Notes: generated from the letters alone by a model not told the origin. DNA of 8,272 bases from JBBRLA01 sp038231615 (GCA_038231615.1 JBBRLA010000375.1:1-8272), one strand, 5' to 3'. Counted from the stretch's first letter, positions 1 to 6,494 are shown. Program-made: numbers and translations.

Positions 1-219
1 CCGGCCCCCGCCTCCCCAGCCCCCGCCTCACCATCCCCCGCCTCACCATCCCCCGCTTCTTCACCGGCCCCCACCGCCTCCCCAGCCACCGCCTCCCCAG
101 CCACCGCCTCCTCAGCCACCGCTTCTTCACCGGCCACCACCGCCTCACCGGCCGCCCCCGCCTCACCATCCCCCGCCTCACCGGCCCCCGCCTCACCAGC
201 CACCGCCTCACCCACCCCT
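1..219 (+). repeat. Degenerate Pro-Ala-Ser/Thr coding repeat
   Basis: Short imperfect repeats of the type GCCTCACCATCCCCC and GCCTCCCCAGCCACC run from the window start to about base 219. All changes keep one reading frame (Pro, Ala, Ser, Thr codons). The array is coding, within the partial gene 1-654, and probably varies in copy number between strains. Confidence 0.75.
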
Positions 220-654
220 GACGCTCGGGCTACCACCGCCATCTCCTTGCAGATCCCTCCCGATGTGCTGGCCTTCCGACCCTTCTTCCGCTTCTGCCAT
301 GAGGGGTTGACCCCCAATGGAATGGACCATGTGCAATCCATGCTGACCAATGTGGTCCACGGCGTCGACCCGCGCTTCTGCATCCGTGACCTCCATCGGA
401 ACCTGGGGCCCTTCCTGCACGCGGGCCATCCGATGAAAAAGGAGCTGGCCAAGCTCGCTAAGCTCTTGCGCGATGAGGACCCGGGCAAGGCCCTGGACGG
501 CAGGCGCTTCGCCCTCCACTGCATCGTCGCCGCCAGGCTGCCCGGCTGCCGCAACCGCTTGTGGAACCTGAGCCAGAGCAAGAAGCTCCCCGAGTCCATC
601 GGCGAGCTGGTCCGCTTCTATCGCGACCTGCTCCTGGGCCCCTGCTACTCGTGA
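1..654 (+). CDS. Partial protein with Pro/Ala/Ser/Thr-rich linker and unknown C-terminal domain
   Basis: The frame beginning at base 1 is open from the window edge to a TGA at 652-654, so the 5' end of this gene lies outside and 217 residues are visible. The first 73 or so residues are low complexity, built from units such as PAPASP, SPASP and TASPA. This composition is typical of an extended flexible linker between domains or between a membrane anchor and a periplasmic domain. About 140 residues of ordinary globular composition follow, with segments FRPFFRFCHEGLTPNGMDHV and KKELAKLAKLLRDED and four or more cysteines. It ends in LLLGPCYS. I do not recognise this domain. The missing N-terminal part could be anything, for example a kinase or an anchor. 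A TTG at 247 would permit a 135-residue protein without the linker, but the linker is in the same frame and uninterrupted, so I treat it as one protein. Confidence 0.7.
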   Translation, partial: PAPASPAPASPSPASPSPASSPAPTASPATASPATASSATASSPATTASPAAPASPSPASPAPASPATASPTPDARATTAISLQIPPDVLAFRPFFRFCHEGLTPNGMDHVQSMLTNVVHGVDPRFCIRDLHRNLGPFLHAGHPMKKELAKLAKLLRDEDPGKALDGRRFALHCIVAARLPGCRNRLWNLSQSKKLPESIGELVRFYRDLLLGPCYS

Positions 655-688
655 CCAGGAAAGAAATGTCCCCCCCGGCCAGGCGCGG

Positions 689-694
689 TAGACT
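689..694 (+). promoter_or_regulatory. Possible -10 hexamer directly before the Uma2-type gene
   Basis: TAGACT fits the TAnnnT pattern and lies 6 nt before the ATG at 701. A -10 box here would place transcription start at about the A of the ATG, giving a leaderless mRNA. No Shine-Dalgarno sequence is visible before this ATG and no convincing -35 is seen. This is a weak call. Confidence 0.3.
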
Positions 695-700
695 GGACTC

Positions 701-1624
701 ATGAGCGCCGCCATCGAAACCAGCCCTCCGCGCAAGCCTTCGATACAGACCACCGAACCGGTCACCGTGCCGGTCGGCCCTTCGGTTGAACGCTGGCATG
801 CCATGAGCGCCGAGGAGCGCAACTGCTTCTTCGACGAGGTCTTCGCCAGCCTCGAGGCCGCAACCGATGCGATGTCGGAGGGCCGTCCCCATCAGCGCGC
901 CAAGAGCACCGCGTTCGACGCCCTGATCCTGCACTTCAAGACCACCGGCCGGATGATCTACGTGGCCGACGAACTGGCTGTGATCTATCCCGACGAATCC
1001 ATCTTCAACCCCGATCTGCTGGCGGTGCTGGACGTGCCGCAACCCGATCCAGACGAGGACGAACGCATGGCCTGGGTTGTCGCCGACGAGGGCAAGGGGC
1101 CGGACCTGCTCCTGGAAGTGCTGCACAAGGGCAGCCGCGACAAGGACCTGGTCCGGCACGTCGCCGACTATGCCCGCGTGGGCGTCCGCGAGTACTTCGT
1201 CTACGATCGCCTCCGCTTCAAGCTCCATGGATACCGTCTGCCGCGGCCCGGCGCCGCCTATCAGGAACTGCGTCCCCGCCTGGGACGGCTGAAGTCCGAG
1301 GTGCTGGGCCTGGACCTGGCGCTGGTGGACCGGCGGCTGCGCTTCTTCAGCGGTCTGGCCGAACTGCCCAACTCCGAGGAGTTCATCGAACAGTTGACCC
1401 AGATGGTGAGCAACATCGAGTCCCGAGCCCAGCAGGCGGAGGCCAAGGCCCACGAGGCCGAGGCCAAGGCCCGCGAGGCGCAGGCCCGCGAGGCGGTGCT
1501 GGACCTGGCAGAGGCCTATGGGGTCGAGATCACGCAGGAGCGTCGGAACACGGTGAAGCAGGCCGACCTTCAGTCGCTGAATGCCATTCGCGCGGCGCTG
1601 AAAGCCCACCGATCCTGGCCCTGA
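701..1624 (+). CDS. Uma2 family (DUF820) PD-(D/E)xK nuclease-like protein with coiled-coil tail
   Basis: 307 residues. The central part carries the Uma2 pattern: NPDLLAVLD (Asp105), GPDLLLEVL (Glu139), a region with Lys143 and Asp147-Lys148, then YARVGVREYFVYD (residues 157-169). These correspond to the PD-(D/E)xK restriction-endonuclease-like fold and the YxxxGVxEYWxxD signature of the family. Residues 1-40 are a non-conserved leader. Residues about 225-266 are an Ala/Glu/Gln/Arg-rich coiled coil (QAEAKAHEAEAKAREAQARE), as in many Uma2 proteins. The family is found in many copies in some bacteria and its physiological role is not established; nuclease activity is inferred from the fold. The ATG at 701 is chosen because it is the only ATG close to the previous stop (46 nt between). 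The gene converges on epmA with only 3 bp between the stop codons, so no separate terminator fits between them. Confidence 0.85.
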   Translation: MSAAIETSPPRKPSIQTTEPVTVPVGPSVERWHAMSAEERNCFFDEVFASLEAATDAMSEGRPHQRAKSTAFDALILHFKTTGRMIYVADELAVIYPDESIFNPDLLAVLDVPQPDPDEDERMAWVVADEGKGPDLLLEVLHKGSRDKDLVRHVADYARVGVREYFVYDRLRFKLHGYRLPRPGAAYQELRPRLGRLKSEVLGLDLALVDRRLRFFSGLAELPNSEEFIEQLTQMVSNIESRAQQAEAKAHEAEAKAREAQAREAVLDLAEAYGVEITQERRNTVKQADLQSLNAIRAALKAHRSWP

Positions 1625-1627
1625 TGC

Positions 1628-3035
1628 TCAAAGCTCGCTGACGGCGAAAGGCAGCACTTCGGAGATCTCGGCGGCGTCCAGCAGCAGCATCACCAGCCGA
1701 TCGATCCCCAGCGCCACCCCTCCCGCCGGGGGCATGCCCTCTTCCAGCGCCCGCAAGAAACGTTCGTCCTTGGGGTATTCGGGGAGCCCCAGCCGCCTTC
1801 GGTCTTCCTGGTCCTGCGCGCAGCGCCGCCGCTGCTCCTCCGGGTCGCACAGCTCGCCGAAGCCGTTGCACAGTTCCAGCCCGGCGGCGTAGGCCTCGAA
1901 GCGCTCGACCACCTCTGGGGCCCCGGGCTTGCTCCGCGCCAGGGCGCACAGGGGCCGCGGCCAGTCATAAAGCACCACCGGACGCGCCACTCCGGACTGG
2001 TTGTCCTCTGGGCGACCCAGGTGCGGCTCGACGTGGTCAAAGGAACACCGAGAAGAACAGATCGTCCCAACGCCCGGGCGACGACCCCTGCGGCACCCGG
2101 TGTCCCGCCGCCAGCAGGTTTCGCAAAAGCTCGTCTTCGCTCTCGTCGCCGCGCAGGCGCACCCCGGCGTGGCGCCACATCGCCTCGGCCACCGTCATCC
2201 GCGGCCACGGCGGCGACAGGTCCAGCGTCACCCCCTGGTAGCGCACCCGAGGCGATCCGCCGGCCCTCTCGGCCAGGCGCGCGCAGAGCAGCTCCACGTC
2301 CGTGGCCACCGCTTCCCAGCCCTCGTAGGCGCGGTACCACTCCAGCATGGTGAATTCGGGGTTGTGGTAGCGCCCGGCCTCGCCTCGGCGGAACACCTTG
2401 CCCAGGCTGTAGATCCGCGAAAGCCCCGCGCAGAGCAGCCGCTTCATCTGGTACTCCGGCGAGGTGATCAGGTAAAATCCGTCTCCCGCCGGGAACGCCG
2501 ACAGATGCAGTTCCAGCCCCGGCGAGGGCACCCGCAGCGGCGCTTCGATCTCCAGAAAATCCCGGCCCGCGAAGAAGCGGCGGATCTCCGCCAAAAAGCC
2601 CGCTCGGGCGCGGAGGTTTTTCAGCCGCAGCCCGCCCCGCTGGTGCAGCCGGTACCACTCCCCGTCGGCGGGGGGGAACTCGCGCAACTCGGCGTCCATC
2701 CCTGGCCCTGGCCCTGGCCCTGGCCCTGGCCCTGGCCCTGGCCGCCCCGCCAGCCCTGGGCGCGAGAGGAGGTGCAGCCGCAGCGGCGCCACCGACCACG
2801 CAGGAAAGGCCAGCTCCAGCGCGATGAAGTCCCCCGCCCTGGGGGCCCCCCCGTCGCACCCGAGCCCAGGCAGCGAGAACACCCCCGCCGCCGACCCATC
2901 GTCGATGAGCACCCCCTGCGGCCCGACCTGCACCACCCGCCCGCAAACCACCGTCACGGGAGACGCCGCCACAGCATCCCGTTCCGAGGTCTGGCTCAGA
3001 TCGACCAGACGATGGGTTGGCCAGTGCGGAGTCAT
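1628..3035 (-). CDS. epmA: Elongation factor P lysine aminoacylase EpmA (PoxA/GenX) with OB-like N-terminus and possible programmed +1 frameshift
   Basis: EpmA is a lysyl-tRNA-synthetase paralogue that ligates (R)-beta-lysine to the PGKG lysine of EF-P in the cytoplasm. The zero frame runs from ATG 3035 to TGA 2037-2039 (332 residues). Family sequence resumes directly in the +1 frame as DHVEPHLG and ends at TGA 1628-1630, giving about 468 residues against 325 in E. coli. Class II synthetase landmarks are LITSPEYQMKRLL (189-201), VFRRGEAGRYHNPEFTMLEW (214-233, motif 2 region), ERFEAYAAGLELCNGF (377-392) and motif 3 GVALGIDRLVML (439-450). The last two lie after the shift, so a product stopping at the UGA would lack motif 3 and be inactive. 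Residues 27-90 resemble a minimal OB fold and are joined by (PG)7 to the catalytic domain. The ATG at 3035 is the first after the intergenic repeat; it has no clear Shine-Dalgarno. Met113, at the catalytic domain, is an alternative start. The family assignment is firm; whether the frameshift is programmed, mutational or artefactual is open. Confidence 0.85.
2036..2049 (-). other. Candidate programmed +1 frameshift site (RF2-like CUU UGA C) in epmA
   Basis: Read on the minus strand: GGTG, then TTC, then CTT TGA C. CTTTGAC is the same heptamer that drives +1 frameshifting in the RF2 gene prfB, where an SD-like AGGGGG lies 3 nt before CTT. Here GGTG, complementary to CACC of the 16S rRNA tail, lies at that same 3-nt distance, although it is a weaker match. 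Skipping one T turns Leu-stop into Leu-Asp and joins the two EpmA parts with no missing or extra residues. The match is seen directly; function is inferred. Confidence 0.45.
2701..2742 (-). repeat. Hexanucleotide tandem repeat encoding (Pro-Gly)7 in epmA
   Basis: Seven perfect copies of CCTGGC on the plus strand encode alternating Pro-Gly at residues 99-112 of the EpmA product. Copy change adds or removes two residues without shifting frame. It forms a linker between the OB-like part and the catalytic domain, and all seven copies are identical at DNA level, suggesting recent expansion. Confidence 0.9.
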
Positions 3036-3051
3036 TTCACAAAGAAGCGCA

Positions 3052-3152
3052 TGGCCGGAGCAGATTTTGGCGCACCCCCGCAGCGACCGAGGGAGCGTAC
3101 TACTGTACGTGACCGAAGGGAGTGAGGCGGTACGCCAAAAGCTGCCCGGCCA
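3052..3152. repeat. REP/MITE-like inverted-repeat element between efp and epmA
   Basis: The outer arms pair: TGGCCGG, GCAG and TTTTGGCG (3052-3072) face CGCCAAAA, GCTGC and CCGGCCA (3133-3152), with single-base mismatches. The centre holds two direct copies of a G(C/T)GACCGA(A)GGGAG(C/T)G motif (3083-3096 and 3109-3124) around a small CGTAC-TACT-GTACG palindrome (3096-3109). The element fills almost all of the efp-epmA gap. It looks like a dispersed palindromic repeat that could form an mRNA hairpin and separate efp expression from epmA expression. No coding role is seen. Confidence 0.65.
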
Positions 3153-3162
3153 GGTGCTTCTT

Positions 3163-3738
3163 TTACCCCCGGACGCGCTCCATGTAGCTGCCGCTGCGGG
3201 TATCAATGCGCAACACCTCGTTCTCGTTTATGAAGAGCGGCACGTTGATGCTGGCGCCGGTCTCCAGCTTGGCCGGCTTGCTGGCGCCGGTGGCGGTATC
3301 GCCGCGCATCCCCGGCTCGGTGCTGAGGACCCGCAGCTCGACAAAGTTCGGCAGTGTCACCGAGATCGGCCGGCTGTTGTAGAAGGTGAGCTGGCAGTCC
3401 AGGTTCTCTTTCAGGAACATCCAGGAGTCATCCACAATCTCCGACGGCACGCTGGTCTGCTCGTAGGAGGACCTGTCCATGAAGACGAAGGCGTGATCGC
3501 CCTCCTTGTAAAGGAAGGTGACCTCCCGATCCTCGACGTCCGCGGCGTCCATCTTCTCGCCGGAGCGGATGTTGCGCTCGATGACCCCGCCGGTCAGCAG
3601 GTTCTTCATCTTGGTACGGGTGAACGCCGCGCCCTTCCCCGGCTTGACAAACTGCGCCTCCACTACGATGTAGGGCGAGTTGTCAATCATGATCTTCAGT
3701 CCCTTGCGGAGATCTGACGTGTCGTATGCATTGGCCAT
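3163..3738 (-). CDS. efp: Translation elongation factor P
   Basis: 191 residues, the usual EF-P length. EF-P binds between the ribosomal P and E sites and stimulates peptide bond formation at proline stretches. The N-terminal KOW-like domain has the loop VKPGKGAAF, in which Lys35 corresponds to E. coli Lys34, the residue beta-lysylated by EpmA. The following RTKMKNLLTG is also characteristic. Two OB-fold domains follow, ending with the C-terminal signature LRIDTRSGSYMERV. The start ATG at 3738 has a GAGGA Shine-Dalgarno at 3743-3747, 4 nt before it. The stop is TAA. The downstream gene on the same strand is the modifying enzyme epmA, 127 bp away across a palindromic repeat, so the lysylation-type modification pathway is expected. 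The epmB aminomutase gene is not in view. Confidence 0.97.
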   Translation of the reverse strand: MANAYDTSDLRKGLKIMIDNSPYIVVEAQFVKPGKGAAFTRTKMKNLLTGGVIERNIRSGEKMDAADVEDREVTFLYKEGDHAFVFMDRSSYEQTSVPSEIVDDSWMFLKENLDCQLTFYNSRPISVTLPNFVELRVLSTEPGMRGDTATGASKPAKLETGASINVPLFINENEVLRIDTRSGSYMERVRG

Positions 3739-3782
3739 GATGTCCTCAATGACGAAAGGGACCTGATCTTGCGAAGGCGCTT

Positions 3783-3812
3783 CTTGTACTTCCGAACCGC
3801 GTCGGCTGTCAA
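3783..3812 (-). promoter_or_regulatory. Probable sigma-70-type promoter of efp
   Basis: On the minus strand a perfect TTGACA (3812-3807) is followed after 18 nt by TACAAG (3788-3783), matching four of six -10 positions. The -10 end is 44 nt upstream of the efp ATG, leaving a short leader with the GAGGA ribosome site. No other gene on this strand lies upstream within view, so a promoter is expected here. Confidence 0.55.
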
Positions 3813-4000
3813 GAATACGACATGAGTCGAACCCGTCGCAAGTGAGCCACTTCTATCGGGGACTTGAGCCACTCGACGGAAAACGTAAGCTGGCCCCTCG
3901 TTCGGACGTCCAGGAGGTCATCTTCCTGGCTGGCCCTGACTACGGCATGCCAGGCGGTGCCATGTTATCCTGCCGAGATCATCCCGCGGCGGCCCGCCTG

Positions 4001-4006
4001 AAGGAG
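4001..4006 (+). promoter_or_regulatory. Shine-Dalgarno that fixes the GTG start of the ATPase gene
   Basis: AAGGAG lies 7 nt before the GTG at 4014. There is no ATG at a better distance, so this site decides the GTG start. Confidence 0.75.
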
Positions 4007-4013
4007 ACCTTCC

Positions 4014-4919
4014 GTGCTGAACCAATTTCAAGTCTTTAACTTTCAATGTCTGAAAAACGTATCCGTTCACCTGACGCCGCTACACGCATTCATTGGTCCC
4101 AATGACAGCGGGAAGAGCACCACGTTGAGGGCGATCAACGAGTATATGAAGGACCCCCTGACGAATAACAATAGATTCGATAGCCTCTATGAAATTGTCA
4201 GTCAGGGCCCGGCCAAATTTGCCCCCCTTCTGAGAGGCACCCCTTGCCCCAACCCAGGTCAGGGCGCCGCCCTGGTCCGCTTCGACCCTGACAACCTTCG
4301 CGCCATCAGCGGCCTTATTCCCGAAGGCCAGCAGATGGCATTTTTTAATGAGCGAGGGACGGGGCTCCCCGGGATCTACGATGCGATTCTTAGCCGAGGG
4401 GACGATGCTTTCATGAACATCTCTACTCAGGTGACGCGGCTTTTTCCTTCTATCAGGAAGCTGCGGCTGAAGGCGGTGTCCGATAGGGAAAAGAGCTTGG
4501 AGACTGAGCTGACGACCGGGGTTCTCATTCCTGCTGCCCAGTTTAGCGAAGGGCTCCTGTATTTTCTGGCCTTCGCGGCGATTCCCTTCCTCAATCCAAT
4601 TTCGGTCCTTCTTATTGAAGAGCCCGAGAATGGCCTTCATCCTGCCAGAATCGCCGAGGTCGTGCGCATGCTGCGCAAAGTCACCGAAGAGGGGAAGACT
4701 CAAATCCTGATGGCCACCCATAGCCCGTTGGTCATCAATGAGCTTCGACCCGAAGAGGTAACGCTGGTGACGCGCGATCCGGAACATGGAACCAAGCTCA
4801 CCCCCATGGTGGACACCCGGAACTTCGCCGACAGGGCCAAGGTGTACGGCCTGGGGGAGTTGTGGCTGAGTTACGCAAATGGCATGGATGAGTCGGATCT
4901 GGTCGGACCTACATCATGA
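4014..4919 (+). CDS. AAA/ABC-type ATPase (AAA_21/OLD-like), first gene of a two-gene cassette
   Basis: 301 residues from a GTG start with a strong AAGGAG site. It begins LNQFQVFNFQCLKNVSVHL, the first strand of RecF/OLD-type ATPases. Walker A is GPNDSGKST (28-36), an ABC-signature-like FSEGLLYFLAF is at 177-187, Walker B is VLLIEEPENGLHP (198-210) and the switch histidine is in MATHSP (233-238). The C-terminal GLGELWLSYANG (279-290) is typical of small stand-alone AAA_21 ATPases. There is no TOPRIM domain in this chain; a TOPRIM-like protein is encoded by the next gene, whose ATG overlaps this stop (ATGA at 4916-4919), which suggests translational coupling and a complex. Codons such as AAT, TTT, AAA and ATT are commoner than in flanking genes, suggesting acquisition by transfer. 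A role in anti-phage defence is plausible by analogy with ATPase + TOPRIM pairs such as PARIS, but it is not demonstrated by the sequence. Confidence 0.85.
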   Translation: MLNQFQVFNFQCLKNVSVHLTPLHAFIGPNDSGKSTTLRAINEYMKDPLTNNNRFDSLYEIVSQGPAKFAPLLRGTPCPNPGQGAALVRFDPDNLRAISGLIPEGQQMAFFNERGTGLPGIYDAILSRGDDAFMNISTQVTRLFPSIRKLRLKAVSDREKSLETELTTGVLIPAAQFSEGLLYFLAFAAIPFLNPISVLLIEEPENGLHPARIAEVVRMLRKVTEEGKTQILMATHSPLVINELRPEEVTLVTRDPEHGTKLTPMVDTRNFADRAKVYGLGELWLSYANGMDESDLVGPTS

Positions 4920-5501
4920 GCGAGCTGAAGATCTTTCTCGGGGGAGAAGGGCCGGACGAACTGGGCGATTTCTTCTACCACCCCTCCTACCGAACCGGGC
5001 GGCTGGGCCTTATCGAGGCGCTCTTGCACCGTGTGCGCAGCGATGGCTGGCGGATCGAAGGGGGGCCTGATCTGGAAAAAGATCAGGAAATATAGGGCCC
5101 AGGATCATCGCAGTCCCGAACGGCGAAACGTACTCGGCCTGGCCCTCGCTGCTCGCGAGGCGGGCTGTCATGTGATCTGCTTTGCCCGGGATCGGGACCG
5201 GGATACCCGGCGAGAAGAGGACATCGGAGCCGGGATCGAAGATGCACAAGCCACGTTCTCCGACCTGCGCGTCATCGGTGGCGTGGCCATTGAGGAGTCG
5301 GAAGCCTGGATCCTCGCTCTTCTTGGGGACCGCCGCTCGGAGGAGCATGCCGACGCCAAGAAGCACCTGGAGCAGACGCACTCGCTTTCCGGCTGTGAGC
5401 AGAAGGTGCTTGCTGTCAAGGAGGCGGATCTAAATGCACTGCCAGACGATGCTGCATCTCTTCGGATGTGGCTACGGCGTGCCGGGGAAGTGTTGGGATA
5501 G
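4916..5501 (+). CDS. TOPRIM-like (DUF4276-like) partner of the ATPase, interrupted by an apparent one-base insertion
   Basis: The zero frame from ATG 4916 encodes MSELKIFLGGEGPDELGDFF and stops at TAG 5093-5095 after 59 codons. The rest of the protein is in the +1 frame from about 5066 (LIWKKIRKYRAQDHR) to TAG 5499-5501. Removing one G from the G6 run at 5060-5065 restores about 194 residues. Two features support a TOPRIM-like fold: a glutamate after the first strand (LGGEGPDE, Glu11) and an acidic DxD cluster after a later strand (VICFARDRDRD, Asp92/94/96), as in the metal-binding sites of OLD nucleases and DUF4276 proteins. VAIEESEAWILALLGD is another family-like block. Coupling to the upstream ATPase by ATGA suggests joint function. 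The one-base break may be an assembly error in the homopolymer, a real inactivating mutation, or a switchable tract. A distal start at 5031 is unlikely because it would lose the catalytic glutamate. Confidence 0.65.
5060..5065 (+). other. G6 tract at the reading-frame break
   Basis: Six consecutive G in GAA GGG GGG CCT. One G fewer would join the two halves of the TOPRIM-like gene. Nine codons are read out of frame before the TAG at 5093. Confidence 0.7.
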
Positions 5502-5579
5502 TGCTTCGAGGGCTTCGATGTAACTTACGATACTGCGGCCTCAACTACGACAGCACCCGTGCCATCTTCGGGGTCGGCC

Positions 5580-5588
5580 TGCTATAGT
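5580..5588 (+). promoter_or_regulatory. Extended -10 promoter element of the FHA gene
   Basis: TGCTATAGT fits the extended -10 pattern TGnTATAAT with one mismatch in the hexamer (TATAGT). It ends 9 nt before the ATG at 5598, so the transcript would start about 3 nt before the start codon (nearly leaderless). No Shine-Dalgarno and no good -35 are seen, which fits an extended -10 promoter. Confidence 0.45.
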
Positions 5589-5597
5589 ACCGGGGCC

Positions 5598-6494
5598 ATG
5601 CCGGGACATCTGGTTATCACTACCGAAGACGGGGCCACCCTGGAAGTCCGCGTCAGCGGCGAGCCGATCAGCATCGGCCGCGCCCCGGACTCGACTATAC
5701 GCAGCGACGATCGCCGGACCTCGCGGCGCCATGTGGAGGTCCGCCGGCTTTCCGACGGCGGCTACGAGATCGAGGACCTGGGATCGTCCTACGGGACGAC
5801 CCTCAACGGCCGGGCGATCACCCGGGAGCGGCTGAACCACCTGGACCTGATCGGCTGCGGCGGCCTGCGGGCGCAGTTCTACCTGGACCCCGAAGTGCCC
5901 ATGCCGGAGGGGGCCGCTGAGGACTTGTCGCAGCACGCCAGCGAACTGCGCGCGCAAATCCACAAGCTCATCGAGGAAAACGCCGCCGTGCGGGGGGATC
6001 TGGGCAAGGCACGGGAGGCACAGACCCTTTCGGAGCGCCGCCACGAGGAAGCCCACGACGAGGCGGCCCGCCTGCGGGAGGTGGTCGCCGAGCTGCGCCG
6101 GGAGGGCGACGAAGCCAAGGCGCGCATCGAGACCTTGGGGCAGGAGCTGCGCAACGCCCGCGGAAGTGCCAGTGCCCGGCAGGCCGTCGAGGGCGAAGAG
6201 GCCGCGGAAAAGGCGGCGCAAAAGGAGGCCCAGCGCCAGATCGAGCGGCTGCGGGAACGGGCGGTAGAACTGGAGCAGCAGCAAGGGCAGTGGGCCCTGC
6301 GGGAGCAGGCGCTGAAGAAGGAGGTCGAGCGCCTGGGAGAGATGGCCCAGAAGCTGCAACAGCGAGAGGCGGACCTGCAAAAGGCGATGAAGCCGGCGCT
6401 GATGCGCATCGCCCAGCTCCAGGACGAACTGGAGAAGGCGCGGATCAAGCTGGCGCAGACCGAGGGCGACCTGGCCGACCTGCGCAAGCGGTAG
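5598..6494 (+). CDS. FHA-domain protein with long C-terminal coiled coil
   Basis: 298 residues from the ATG at 5598. The FHA domain occupies residues 1-97: ISIGRAPDSTI (Gly27-Arg28), TSRRH (Ser42, His45), and GSSYGTTLNGRAI (Asn70-Gly71). These are the conserved phosphothreonine-binding positions of FHA domains. From about residue 105 to the end the chain is rich in Glu, Ala, Arg, Gln and Leu with heptad character, predicting one long coiled coil and probable dimerisation. No membrane segment or catalytic domain is visible. The likely role is as a cytoplasmic adaptor that recognises a phosphorylated partner of a Ser/Thr kinase; no kinase is in the window. A GTG at 5559 would add 13 residues, but the extended -10 element at 5580-5588 and the start of the FHA fold favour 5598. 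It converges with the glycosyltransferase gene, 60 bp apart, with no clear terminator hairpin between. Confidence 0.88.
   Translation: MPGHLVITTEDGATLEVRVSGEPISIGRAPDSTIRSDDRRTSRRHVEVRRLSDGGYEIEDLGSSYGTTLNGRAITRERLNHLDLIGCGGLRAQFYLDPEVPMPEGAAEDLSQHASELRAQIHKLIEENAAVRGDLGKAREAQTLSERRHEEAHDEAARLREVVAELRREGDEAKARIETLGQELRNARGSASARQAVEGEEAAEKAAQKEAQRQIERLRERAVELEQQQGQWALREQALKKEVERLGEMAQKLQQREADLQKAMKPALMRIAQLQDELEKARIKLAQTEGDLADLRKR

Noticed and set aside
458..1609. Long minus-strand ORF of 383 codons
   Set aside because: It is the antisense of the Uma2-type gene, has no recognisable domain, and reflects GC-rich third positions.
1690..2946. Minus-strand 418-codon ORF spanning the epmA frame break
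   Set aside because: It is a different frame from both EpmA parts and encodes Ala/Arg/Gly-rich sequence with Arg-Ala repeats from the hexamer tract.
2001..3125. Long plus-strand ORF of 374 codons
   Set aside because: It lies opposite epmA, has Arg/Pro/His-rich low-complexity content and crosses the intergenic repeat; it is a shadow frame.
3036..3206. N-terminal extension of EpmA to 3206
   Set aside because: It would overlap the end of efp and read through the palindromic repeat with Ser/Thr-rich sequence unlike the family.
3842..4039. Small plus-strand ORF of 65 codons before the ATPase
   Set aside because: It has no ribosome site, no similarity I recognise, and overlaps the ATPase start; the strong AAGGAG serves the GTG at 4014.
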